Assembly: GCA_001914235.1 (NCBI GenBank)
Contig: MQUF01000006.1
Span: 62,001-126,000 of the forward strand
Source of the DNA: Desulfobulbaceae bacterium DB1
GTDB taxonomy: Bacteria > Desulfobacterota > Desulfobulbia > Desulfobulbales > SURF-16
Length of the DNA: 64,000 bases
Direction of reading: 5' to 3'
Shown: in pieces, positions 25,890-33,908 of the stretch
Position numbering within the stretch: position 1 is the first letter of the stretch
How the letters are laid out: each line of letters begins with the position of its first letter
Translations under genes and position numbers: made by a program
The notes under the pieces: model-generated
What the model was told of the DNA's origin: nothing
Databases searched by the model: none
Seen by the model: only the letters and a program-made list of their open reading frames with translations

Positions 25890-26072
25890 ATGAAAACAAT
25901 TACAAAAGCACTGAAGATGTTGACAGTGGCATTGTCACTTGTCATGTTGATCGGCGGCGCGGCTTTGACAGCCTCCGCCGGCAATTCTGAAATCAAACCG
26001 TTCAAGGGTGGCCTTGATACCAGAACTTGCACCTATGAACCGGTAGAAGCCGTCTGGGTTTGCCCTAAGTAG
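25890..26072 (+). CDS. Small secreted peptide, unknown function
   Basis: A 60-residue precursor with a signal peptide ending TASAG. The mature ~30-residue peptide has two cysteines (RTCTYEP, WVCPK) that could form a disulfide. GAGGAGGT gives a very strong ribosome binding site. It lies behind an ECF-type promoter next to the sigma/anti-sigma pair and ends before a large terminator hairpin, so it is a monocistronic target of that sigma factor. No family recognised. Confidence 0.6.
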   Translation: MKTITKALKMLTVALSLVMLIGGAALTASAGNSEIKPFKGGLDTRTCTYEPVEAVWVCPK

Positions 26073-26104
26073 CACAGACATACTCTTTTAACCGGAGTAA
26101 CCAC

Positions 26105-26146
26105 AACAACCCACCCCGGGCAATTACTTGCCCGGGGTGGGTTGTT
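26105..26146. terminator. Large bidirectional-type terminator hairpin
   Basis: Perfect 19-base arms (26105-26123 and 26128-26146) around the loop TTAC, with U-rich sequence (TTGTTTGTTGT) on the plus strand. It ends the secreted-peptide transcript and sits just before the truncated hemerythrin. Confidence 0.85.
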
Positions 26147-26197
26147 TGTTGTCTCTCGTTTTCGACAAAAGAGCTGTCAGAGGACGATCGGCGGGTC

Positions 26198-26497
26198 ATG
26201 AACGAACTGATTGAAGAACACATTTCCGGCCGGAACACCATGAAGACCCTTGTTGCGGCAAATGGCCGATATCGAAACGGCGACTCCGCCGCCCTTGCCG
26301 ATATTGCGAAATGTCTGCACACCCTGGTGGATTTTTACCCCAGGCATATCGAAAAAGAGGACAAGGTTTTCTTTCCCGCCTCCCGTGCCTACTTCTCCGC
26401 AGCCGAGGATCAGGCAATGCTCGCCGAATTTTGGGATTTCGATCGAAAGATGATCCATGAAAAGTATAAATCCGTCGTCAATGATCTGGAAGAATAA
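26198..26497 (+). pseudogene. Hemerythrin-like protein, 5'-truncated
   Basis: The 99-residue open frame has a hemerythrin C-terminal half: NELIEEHISGRNTMKTLV, HIEKEDKVFFPAS and DRKMIHEKYK. Reading back in frame gives LSEDDRRV before the ATG, which matches the family, but the ~85-residue first half with the other iron ligands is missing; the terminator hairpin lies where it should be. The ATG at 26198 has no clear ribosome binding site. Full-length hemerythrins bind O2 at a di-iron centre; this piece probably cannot. Confidence 0.6.
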
Positions 26498-26546
26498 AAT
26501 TCCGGCTTTTAGAAGGAATTACAGGCTCTTTTTGAGGTTTTAGAAA

Positions 26547-27668
26547 ATGGATACATATTTTGCCGCGGCAAAACGCGCGGATGAAAAGGAGATCAGCGCC
26601 GAAATTGAAATTGTCAGCGCGAACCCCGTTCTATCGGGACTGCTGCATTCAATCAGCGGATTGCTTGCCGTGGTGAACGAGCATCGGCAGATAGTCGCGG
26701 TGAACGATTCATTCCTGAAAATGCTCGGCATTGACGATGCCGCCCAGACCCTGGGGTTGCGGCCCGGGGAAGCGCTGCAGTGTGTTCATGCCAGTGAAGA
26801 ACCCGGCGGATGCGGCACCAGCAGATTTTGCTCCACCTGTGGGGCGGCCATAGCGATCGTTTCCTCTCTGGCCGGGGAGAAACCGGCGGAAAGAATCTGC
26901 GCGTTGCAGGCAAATAAAAAAGGCTGGACAGCGGATATCGCCCTCCTGGTCAGGGCACAGCCGATAAAAATCCATGGGAAGAAATTTCTGCTGTTGTTTT
27001 TACAGGACATTACCCTCCAACAGCAAAGGGCGGCGCTGGAAAGGACGTTTTTTCATGATGTCAGCAATCTGTTGACAGGACTTGTCGAGGCGAGTGAAAT
27101 GCTTTTTCTGGACAACAGCCAATCGGATCTGGTGCGAGTTGTTCACCGGTCCTCCTTGCGGTTGAAAAAAGAGGTCGACATGCAAAGGTGCCTGATGCAG
27201 GATGGTGACTGCACCTATCTGCCCTATTGGCACGAAACGGATTCAGACAGGATCATTGAAGAACTGCGATCATTTTTTGCCAATCATCCGGCCGCGACAA
27301 ACAAGAATTTACATTTCGAGGAATTTTCCCCGGTCCTGCCGGTGAAAACAGATATGTCCCTCTTGGCGCGCATTTTATCCAATATGATCATCAACGCCCT
27401 GGAGGCAACCGAGCAGGACGGCAACGTCAGGGTGTGGCTGGAAAAAAGAGAAAATTTTCTTGCTTTTTGCGTGTGGAACCGTGAAACCATTGCCGAAGAT
27501 ATCGGTCGCAGGATTTTTCAGCGTAATTTCAGCACCAAGGAAGAAGCGGGAAGGGGAGTCGGCACCTATTCCATGAAATTGTTCGGTGAACAGATCCTCG
27601 GCGGCAAGGTGGATTTTATCTCCTCCGCGGAAGCGGGGACCGTCTTTAAATTTTATCTGCCGATATGA
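26547..27668 (+). CDS. PAS-type sensor histidine kinase with Cys cluster
   Basis: A 373-residue soluble kinase. Residues 30-150 form a PAS domain with an inserted Cys group, CVHASEEPGGCG then FCSTCGAA, that could bind a metal or heme. Then comes the short phospho-acceptor motif FFHDVSNLLTGLVE and an HATPase domain (NMIINALEATEQDG, GRGVGTYSMKLFGE). The H-D-V-S-N motif is of the atypical HWE/LytS-like style rather than SHEIRTP. No response regulator is adjacent. Its stop overlaps the GNAT gene (ATGA). Confidence 0.85.
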   Translation: MDTYFAAAKRADEKEISAEIEIVSANPVLSGLLHSISGLLAVVNEHRQIVAVNDSFLKMLGIDDAAQTLGLRPGEALQCVHASEEPGGCGTSRFCSTCGAAIAIVSSLAGEKPAERICALQANKKGWTADIALLVRAQPIKIHGKKFLLLFLQDITLQQQRAALERTFFHDVSNLLTGLVEASEMLFLDNSQSDLVRVVHRSSLRLKKEVDMQRCLMQDGDCTYLPYWHETDSDRIIEELRSFFANHPAATNKNLHFEEFSPVLPVKTDMSLLARILSNMIINALEATEQDGNVRVWLEKRENFLAFCVWNRETIAEDIGRRIFQRNFSTKEEAGRGVGTYSMKLFGEQILGGKVDFISSAEAGTVFKFYLPI

Positions 27669-28246
27669 AAGAGTTGATCCGGATTTTCCGCGGTCTGGAA
27701 ATTGAAAGGCATATCGAAGAGCTCGGAGGGTTCCGCATCGAGATATTCCGGGAATATCCCTATCTTTATGAGGGAGAAATGGAGTATGAAAGAAGATATT
27801 TAGCCGGGTATCTGCGCACTCCGCAAAGCATTCTTGCCGTTATTCATGACGAAAAGGGCATGAAGGGCGCCTGCACCGGCATTCCATTGAGCTTTGAGGA
27901 TGACGAAATAAAGAAGCCGTTCGACGGTGAGAATATCGATGAAATTTTCTATATTGGTGAATTGATGGTGCGGACGGATGCGAGGGGTAAAGGGTATGGC
28001 GCGGCATTGTTAACAGCCAACCTGCAAAGAATCGATGCGGCCGGGTTCGGGAAAGTATGCCTTTATACAGTGGACCGGGGGGAAACGCACCCGCTGCGCC
28101 CGCAAGGATACCGGCCGCCGGATTGCTTATGGCAAAAATTGGGTTTCGAAAAGGATAAAAATCGCATGGCGTATTTCCGCTGGAAAGACCTGGGGCAGGA
28201 AAGTGAAACGGAAAAGCCCATGAATGTCTGGGTCAAAAAAAATTGA
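27665..28246 (+). CDS. GNAT-family acetyltransferase
   Basis: A 193-residue GNAT protein. The acetyl-CoA motif is RTDARGKGYGAALL (R-x2-G-x-G/A), preceded by IDEIFYIGELMV, a normal beta4 strand. The acceptor is unknown. Start overlaps the kinase stop and its own stop overlaps the start of the U32 gene, giving a tightly coupled three-gene operon. Confidence 0.85.
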   Translation: MKELIRIFRGLEIERHIEELGGFRIEIFREYPYLYEGEMEYERRYLAGYLRTPQSILAVIHDEKGMKGACTGIPLSFEDDEIKKPFDGENIDEIFYIGELMVRTDARGKGYGAALLTANLQRIDAAGFGKVCLYTVDRGETHPLRPQGYRPPDCLWQKLGFEKDKNRMAYFRWKDLGQESETEKPMNVWVKKN

Positions 28247-30330
28247 AAACAGAACTTCTCGCACCTGCCGGCAGTCTCGAGTCGTTTTTTGCCGCTTTGG
28301 AAAACGGGGCTGATGCCGTTTACTGCGGGCTCACCGAATTTTCCGCTCGGGCCAAGGCAAAGAATTTTACCCTGGAGGAGGCGGAGAAACTCGCAACCTG
28401 CGCCCGGCGTCGGGGCAAGCGGCTTTATGTGGCTTTGAACACCCTGATCAAGGAAAAGGAACTGAACAAACTCGTTGAAGTTCTGGCGGCTCTGGCCGAT
28501 ATCCGGGTGGACGGCATTATTCTTCAGGATCTCGGCCTTTGGCGTCTGGCCCGGGAACATTTTCCGGAGTTGCCGCTTCACGCCTCAACCCAGATGACGG
28601 TTCATAATGCGGCCGGAGTCAAGATGCTCGAAAAAATGGGATTTTCCCGCGCGGTTCTCGCCCGGGAGCTTTCCCTGGCGGAAATTGCCGAGATCAGGCA
28701 GCAGACGACAATCGAGCTTGAGCACTTTGTCCACGGGGCGCTTTGTTTTTCCATTTCCGGCCAATGTTATTTTTCCTCGTTTCTCACCGGCATGAGCGGC
28801 AATCGGGGCCGTTGCGCCCAGCCGTGCCGCAGGCGTTACAGTGACGGCCGGAAACAGGGGTATTTCTTTTCAACCAGCGATCTCTGCGCCATTGAGCTGC
28901 TGCCGGAACTCATCCGCGCAGGGGTCATGAGTTTCAAGATCGAGGGGCGCATGAAAAGCCCTGACTATGTCGCCCGGGTGGTTGCCGCCTACCGGCTGGT
29001 GCTGGATGCACCGGCCGCGGGCCGCAAGGAGGCGCTGAGGGCGGCGGCCGACCATCTCGAGCTGTCCTTCGGCAGGCAGCCGACCAGGGGTTTTTTAACC
29101 GGCTTCGTGCCCGCCGGTATCGCGGTTTCCTCCCAGCATGGCACCCTTGGTCGTCATCTGGGAGAGGTGGCTTCATTGCGTGACGGCATGATCGGCTTCA
29201 AGACCGATGACAGGCTGCATATCGGCGACCGGATTCGCATTCAACCGAAAAATGATCAGGCCGGTGTCGGTTTTGCCGTTCGTGAGCTTATTGCCGAAAA
29301 AAGAAAGGTGAAAGCGGCCTCAGCCGGAGATTTCGTTTTTGTTAAACATCCCGGCAAAGGCAATATCAAATCCGGAGATGCGATTTTCAAGGTGGGCGGC
29401 AAAATATTGTTTACCAAAAGCCCGGAAACCTGCCGCAAGATGCTTGATGAGGTGTGGAAGGATGAAAGCGGCCGGGGGAAAAGAAGTACCTGCCGGAACC
29501 GGATCAGCGAGGTTGTTTCCTCCCTGCCGCCCCGCCGGGAGCCGGCAAAACCCGGCGCGTCACAATTGACGCTGAAGGTGCGGGAATTGGAGGATATCCG
29601 CCTGGTTGAACGGAACGGTGCCGACCGGATTGAACTGCCCCTGACCGCAAAAAATCTGGCGCTGCTGCAAAAAGGGGCGCGACAGCTCGAAAGCAGAAAA
29701 GCGGATGTTGTCTGGGAGATCCCACCCATGCTTTTCGGTCCGGAATGGAACGAATTCCGGCGGGCCGTGCAGATGCTGGCCGGGCAAGGGTACTTGACGT
29801 TTCGTTTGCAGAACCTCGGCCATATTCCTTTGTTCGATAAGCTGGAGAACGTCACCCTGCTGGGCGGCTTCCGCTGCTATGTGACAAACAGTCAGGCGGC
29901 GCTGGCCTGGCAGGAGCTTGGTTTGGCTGAGTTGACCCTCAACATGGAGGATGACCGGGCAAATTTCAAGGAATTGTTCAGCCGTATTTCCTTTATTCCC
30001 CTTGCCGCGACGGTTTACGGTCAGCTGCCGGTTTTCCTTTCCCGTATTCCGGTGCGAAACGTGCGCCCGGGAGGCATGCTCCGTTCCGACCGGGATGACG
30101 GCTATCGTGTTTTTATGGCTGACGGCATAACGGAGGTCGTGGCGGAAAAGGATTTTTCCCTGCTGGGTCATCTCGCGGAGTTGCGTGACATGGGGTGCCT
30201 GCTGATTCTTGTTGATTTGAGCCGTTGCGGCGCCGGGTCAGCCAGGGGCAAAGAGGTGCTGGCGGGGATCGCCGCAGACACGAAACTCGATGCGTCAACG
30301 GCGTTTAATTTTGAACGGGGCCTTGCCTGA
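28243..30330 (+). CDS. U32-family peptidase-like protein (RlhA type)
   Basis: A 695-residue protein of the collagenase-like U32 family with a C-terminal DUF3656-like segment. Signature: EHFVHGALCFSISGQCYFSS, then GNRGRCAQPCRRRY with Cys pairs for an iron-sulfur cluster. E. coli RlhA, a U32 protein of this layout, hydroxylates 23S rRNA C2501. By analogy this is an RNA-modifying enzyme and not a protease, but that is inference. Starts with TTG at 28243 overlapping the GNAT stop. Confidence 0.85.
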   Translation: MKTELLAPAGSLESFFAALENGADAVYCGLTEFSARAKAKNFTLEEAEKLATCARRRGKRLYVALNTLIKEKELNKLVEVLAALADIRVDGIILQDLGLWRLAREHFPELPLHASTQMTVHNAAGVKMLEKMGFSRAVLARELSLAEIAEIRQQTTIELEHFVHGALCFSISGQCYFSSFLTGMSGNRGRCAQPCRRRYSDGRKQGYFFSTSDLCAIELLPELIRAGVMSFKIEGRMKSPDYVARVVAAYRLVLDAPAAGRKEALRAAADHLELSFGRQPTRGFLTGFVPAGIAVSSQHGTLGRHLGEVASLRDGMIGFKTDDRLHIGDRIRIQPKNDQAGVGFAVRELIAEKRKVKAASAGDFVFVKHPGKGNIKSGDAIFKVGGKILFTKSPETCRKMLDEVWKDESGRGKRSTCRNRISEVVSSLPPRREPAKPGASQLTLKVRELEDIRLVERNGADRIELPLTAKNLALLQKGARQLESRKADVVWEIPPMLFGPEWNEFRRAVQMLAGQGYLTFRLQNLGHIPLFDKLENVTLLGGFRCYVTNSQAALAWQELGLAELTLNMEDDRANFKELFSRISFIPLAATVYGQLPVFLSRIPVRNVRPGGMLRSDRDDGYRVFMADGITEVVAEKDFSLLGHLAELRDMGCLLILVDLSRCGAGSARGKEVLAGIAADTKLDASTAFNFERGLA

Positions 30331-30343
30331 TTGCAGCCTTTGA

Positions 30344-30375
30344 GCCGCTGAACCCTCGGCCGAGGGTTCAGCGGC
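30344..30375. terminator. Palindromic hairpin between convergent genes
   Basis: Perfect 16-base inverted repeat, GCCGCTGAACCCTCGG with its complement, no spacer. No T-run follows on either strand, so it may be a factor-assisted terminator or a transcript-protecting hairpin. Confidence 0.55.
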
Positions 30376-30396
30376 AATACGACGGAAAAGGCGCTC

Positions 30397-31119
30397 TTAG
30401 TCAAAGGCCATTTCCGTTTTCCACTCTTCCCAGACCTTGCCCACCAGGTTGATGCCCGGCTTCAGGGTTTTCTTGCCCGGTCGCCAGCCTGAAGGTGTCG
30501 CCTCACCTCCCTTGGTTTCGCGGACCAGCTGGAAGGCCTGCAGCTGACGGATGGTTTCGTTGACATTGCGGCCCACCGGCGGAGTCAGAACCTCGAAGCC
30601 CTGAATCACGCCGTCCGGATCGATGATGAAGCGTCCTCTGGTTTCCACCCCGGCATTTTCATCAAACACGCCGTACACCTTGCCGACCTTGCCGCCGGCA
30701 TCGGACAGCATGGGGAAAGGTACGCCGCCGGACTTTACCATTTTGCTCAGCTCGTCGTCATTCCACATCTTGTGGACGAACATGCTGTCAATGCTCATGG
30801 AGATAACTTCCGCACCCAGCTTCTGGAATTCGGGATATTTTTCAGCAACTGCTGAAATCTCGGTAGCTCAGACAAAGGTGAAGTCGCCCGGATAAAAACA
30901 GAGCAGCACCCATTTTCCGAGATAATCGGAGAGTTTCATGTTGATGAATGCACCCTTGTGGTAACCCGGTGCGATGAAATCAGGTGCCTTTTGACCAACG
31001 CGTATCATGCTTTGCTCCTTTTTGGGTGAAGTTTCCTTTTGCTCTTCAGTTTCGTCCACTGCTTCTCCAACCGGGCCGCCTGTGGGACGGGCACAGCCGA
31101 CACTTGCTTCTTCCGCCAT
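30397..31119 (-). CDS. Selenocysteine peroxiredoxin (UGA at peroxidatic position)
   Basis: The frame from 31119 to 30397 is interrupted only by TGA at 30868-30870, giving 240 residues with Sec84. Around it the protein reads [15 protein letters not shown] where AhpC/Prx enzymes have FTFVCPTE, so Sec replaces the catalytic Cys. Counting from the internal ATG (31008), Sec is residue 47, the canonical CP position. The usual resolving-Cys segment GEVCPANW is GEATPSGW here, so it is a 1-Sec type. A hairpin fits a SECIS (separate entry). Two good ribosome binding sites occur: AAGGAGG before 31119 and AAGGAG before 31008. Reduces peroxides; third gene of the operon. Confidence 0.9.
30840..30857 (-). 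promoter_or_regulatory. SECIS-like hairpin of the peroxiredoxin mRNA
   Basis: In the mRNA, 10 bases after UGA, TTTCAGC pairs with GCTGAAA (7 bp) around loop AGTT. The loop guanosine is 19 bases from UGA, inside the range known for bacterial SECIS elements, and G followed by U in a small apical loop fits the SelB-binding consensus. Confidence 0.75.
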
Positions 31120-31187
31120 ACATACCTCCTTGGTGAAATGAATGGATTATGGGTTTATCCGTTGATTCCTGGTGTGTTTGATTGTGA

Positions 31188-32312
31188 TTATCGTTCCATG
31201 GCCTGAAATTTGGCCATGAACCTGCGGTCGATGGAGTCCTTGATGCGGAAAGCGAGGGGACCACCGAAAATAATCGACCATTTGCAGAAAATACCGGTGC
31301 CGTCGCCGAGATTATAAATGAGCAGGTAGCTGCCGCCGGGATCAAAGGGTTGCAGACTTCTTCCCTCCAGGCTCGCCATCAGGTTCTGATAGAGGATGGG
31401 ATTTTCCCGCACGGCATAAACGCCGACTTTGTCCAGCGGTTCTTTTTCAAAATAGATGCAGTCGCCGCCGCCGAAAATGTTGGCATGGCTGACGCACTGA
31501 AGATATTGGTTGACCCGGAGACCGCCGTCAGGCCCGGTGGGCAGCCCTGATGCGGCAAATATGGGAGATGGTTTGACCCCGACCGCCGTGAAAATGATAT
31601 TTGCCGGATGCGTTTCACCGTTTTTCAGGATGATTCGATCCGGCTCGATGCGCTCGACATAGCTGTTTTCCAGAACATCGATGCCGCGTTTGCGCAGCGA
31701 TTCGCGGGCCATTCGGCCGATTTTTTCATGAACACGGGAAAGCAGCTTTTTGCCGGCATAGATCCGGATGCGGGGAGGATTGAGCCCGGATTCGCGGCAG
31801 AGCCGCCAGACATTGCCGCCGATTTCAACGGATGAAGGGCCGCCGCCGACCACGGCGATATCAATGGATTTGGCTCGGCTCAGTTCCAGGATGCGCTGCT
31901 GGGCGCGGAGCAGGCTTTCAATGGGCTTTACCGTGAAGATGTCCGGATGGTTTGTTTCCGAGACGATGGCCGTGGGAACAAAGGAGCCGGCGTTACAGGA
32001 AAGGACGTCGTAGGGCAGGGTGCGATCCGAATCCTCCAGCCGGACAAGCTGTTTTTCCGGATCAATAGCCGACGCCTTGGCCGGCACAAAGGCGCCTCCC
32101 TGCTTTTCCACCACTTTGCGGGTGGCAAAGCGGATTTCATCGGCGCTGTAGGCTGTGCCCAGCATGCCCGGCCCCATGCCGGAGTAATAGTGATATTCCG
32201 AGGGTTGAATGACGGTCACCTCAATGCCTTTGCGGACAAAGGAATTGAGATTGGCAAGGGTGACCATGTGGGCATGGCCTCCGCCGATAAGCACAAGTCG
32301 CCTGGTTGCCAC
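31188..32312 (-). CDS. FAD-dependent pyridine-nucleotide oxidoreductase, SelD-fusion-type
   Basis: A 374-residue two-dinucleotide-fold flavoprotein. The first nucleotide motif is VLIGGGHAHMVTLANL (residues 6-21) and the second IAVVGGGPSSVEIGGN. ANIFGGGDCIYF is the typical FAD-contact GD motif. The GGGHAH opening resembles the NADH-dehydrogenase-like domain often fused to the N-terminus of selenophosphate synthetase (SelD); here it stands alone. It lies between two selenoprotein genes (2 bp after the rhodanese gene), so a role in reducing the Sec proteins or in sulfur/selenium redox is plausible but unproven. Confidence 0.8.
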   Translation of the reverse strand: MATRRLVLIGGGHAHMVTLANLNSFVRKGIEVTVIQPSEYHYYSGMGPGMLGTAYSADEIRFATRKVVEKQGGAFVPAKASAIDPEKQLVRLEDSDRTLPYDVLSCNAGSFVPTAIVSETNHPDIFTVKPIESLLRAQQRILELSRAKSIDIAVVGGGPSSVEIGGNVWRLCRESGLNPPRIRIYAGKKLLSRVHEKIGRMARESLRKRGIDVLENSYVERIEPDRIILKNGETHPANIIFTAVGVKPSPIFAASGLPTGPDGGLRVNQYLQCVSHANIFGGGDCIYFEKEPLDKVGVYAVRENPILYQNLMASLEGRSLQPFDPGGSYLLIYNLGDGTGIFCKWSIIFGGPLAFRIKDSIDRRFMAKFQAMER

Positions 32313-32314
32313 CT

Positions 32315-33160
32315 TTATTTCCCTCCGGACGGCATTGAGTCAATCAGGCCGGCAAGCTGGGCAAGATGCGCCCTTTCCTCGGCAGCGATCTGGGTCAGGG
32401 CCTTTTTCGTGATTTCATCACCAGCCCGGTCCGCTGCCCGCAGATAAAGGTCAAGGGCCTGGGCCTCGATCGACATGGCAAGGGAGACGATTTCAACGGC
32501 GGATTCAAGATCGGGCTGGTAAAGGGCGAGGTAATCCTCGGTGGTCAGTCCGCCTTCCAGGGACAGGATCGTCATTTCCCGGTCAAAATCCTCCCGGCTC
32601 TTGGCTGTTCCGGTGATCCGGCGATAGAGTTCAATCAGCTGATTCTGGTGAATGATTTCGATGTCCGCCAGTTTGGTGAAAAGCTTTTGCGTTTCTTGCC
32701 CCTTGACCTGATTGGTCATGGAAAGATAGAAATCGCGCAATCCCTGTTCAAGGCCATAGGCCACCGTAATGGTTTCCTCAATGGATTCGCTGCCGGTAAA
32801 AAGGGCGAGACCGAGATCTTCGGGGCCGACGGCTATTTCGTTCTGCCAGGCCCTGATGCCGCCGGACACGTTGTAAACTTCCTTGAACCCCTTTCCCGCC
32901 AGCATCTGCGCAGCAACACGGCTGCGTCCGCCGATTGCTCAGTAAACAATGACCGGTTTGTCCGGATCGATTTCATTGATGCGGCGGTCCAGTTCACCCA
33001 GCGGAATGAGTTTGGCGCCGGAAATATGCCTTGCCTCATATTCCTTTGGCTGTCTGACGTCAAGCAGGGTGTATGAGCCGATCGGCTGTTCATTGATAAA
33101 TTCAGCCGTTGCCCTGGTGTCCATGGATTGTACCGGGGTGAAAAATTGCCGCCAGAACAT
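32315..33160 (-). CDS. Selenocysteine rhodanese / ferritin-like fusion protein
   Basis: One frame from 33160 to 32315 is crossed only by TGA at 32939-32941, giving 281 residues with Sec74. The rhodanese domain (about 10-115) reads YTLLDVRQPKEYEARHISGA and DKPVIVY-U-AIGGRSRVA, where rhodaneses have VYCxxGxRS, so Sec replaces the catalytic persulfide Cys. Residues ~130-275 form a four-helix ferritin-like domain with EQGLRDFYLS, LADIEIIHQNQ, SIEAQALDLYLRA and IAAEERAHLAQL (di-iron-type Glu/His). AGGAG precedes the ATG. First gene of the operon. Confidence 0.88.
32909..32926 (-). promoter_or_regulatory. SECIS-like hairpin of the rhodanese mRNA
   Basis: Twelve bases after the UGA, CGCAGC pairs perfectly with GCTGCG around loop CGTGTT; the first loop G is 20 bases from UGA. 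Size and spacing match bacterial SECIS elements and the other hairpin in this operon. Confidence 0.75.
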
Positions 33161-33253
33161 GTCGTCTCCTGTGGGTTTTTTAATTTTATCAGATTGTTAC
33201 TCGGCGCTGTGCGCGAAAAAAAACAAAACACGGGTAACAATTCATGAGAATTA

Positions 33254-33292
33254 GATAGTAAATATTACTATCATTTGCATGGGAGTTGTCAA
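33254..33292 (-). promoter_or_regulatory. Promoter with Fur/PerR-type box for the Sec operon
   Basis: On the minus strand TTGACA (33287-33292) and TAGTAA (33265-33270) are 16 bases apart. The 19-base palindrome GATAGTAAATATTACTATC (33254-33272) covers the -10; its arms GATAGTA/TACTATC match perfectly, and length and AT-richness fit a Fur-family operator. The Fur-family gene starts 131 bp away in the other direction. Confidence 0.6.
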
Positions 33293-33340
33293 TCCGAAAT
33301 TCTTTTTTTGCGAAAAAAATAATTTACCTGATTTATCCGC

Positions 33341-33380
33341 TTGACATTTGAAGGTATAAATAATTATTCTTAAGTAGGAA
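33341..33380 (+). promoter_or_regulatory. Promoter and repeated motif before perR
   Basis: TTGACA at 33341-33346 with an AT-rich -10 region near 33364. ATTCTTAAGTAGGAA at 33366-33380 overlaps the expected start point. The same 15-base motif recurs with two changes at 33909-33923, upstream of katA before the IS200 insertion. Confidence 0.5.
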
Positions 33381-33402
33381 TTATTTCCACTATCGCGGTA
33401 AC

Positions 33403-33861
33403 ATGAGAATGCAAAAAAAAGAAATGTACGCAAAGCTGACTCAGTTTGAAGAGGCCTTTAAAAAAGCGGGGCTCAAACTCACCCAGCAGCGCTTGGAAAT
33501 TTTCAGAGAGCTTGCCGCGGCGGTTGATCACCCGTGCGCGGAAATTCTTCACAAAAGGCTGCTTGAACGATTACCGACCCTTTCCCTGGATACGGTTTAC
33601 CGGACCCTGGCGACATTTGAAAAGTATTCCCTGGTGAAGCGGGTGCAAACCTCGGAAAGCCAGGCCCGTTTTGAACTGAATGTGGAAGAAAAAAAGCATC
33701 ATCATCTCATCTGCAAAAAATGCGGCCACATAACGGATTTTGTGTGGAATTCTTTCGATGAAGCGGCACCCCCGGCCGAAATTGATCAATGGGGCAAGGT
33801 TGAAAGTCGCAATGCGACCCTGTATGGGGTCTGTGACACATGTTGCCGTAAAGCGGAGTGA
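33403..33861 (+). CDS. Fur-family regulator, PerR-like
   Basis: A 152-residue winged-helix repressor. GLKLTQQRLEIFRELA and LSLDTVYRTLATFEKYSLV form the DNA-binding domain, HHHLICKKCGHITDF is the metal-binding hinge with the first CxxC, and CDTCC supplies the second Cys pair of the structural zinc site. Between a Sec-peroxiredoxin operon and katA it is best read as PerR (peroxide-sensing), though Fur or Zur cannot be ruled out by sequence alone. Three in-frame ATGs (33403, 33409, 33424) are possible starts. Confidence 0.85.
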   Translation: MRMQKKEMYAKLTQFEEAFKKAGLKLTQQRLEIFRELAAAVDHPCAEILHKRLLERLPTLSLDTVYRTLATFEKYSLVKRVQTSESQARFELNVEEKKHHHLICKKCGHITDFVWNSFDEAAPPAEIDQWGKVESRNATLYGVCDTCCRKAE

Positions 33862-33908
33862 TTCGGTCCGGTGAAAAAACCTTTTTTTACGGCATTTTGA
33901 TAGGAATA

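Noticed and set aside
26150-26200. Sec-type UGA upstream of the short hemerythrin
   Set aside because: The frame upstream is open but runs into the hairpin and no UGA is involved; truncation explains it.
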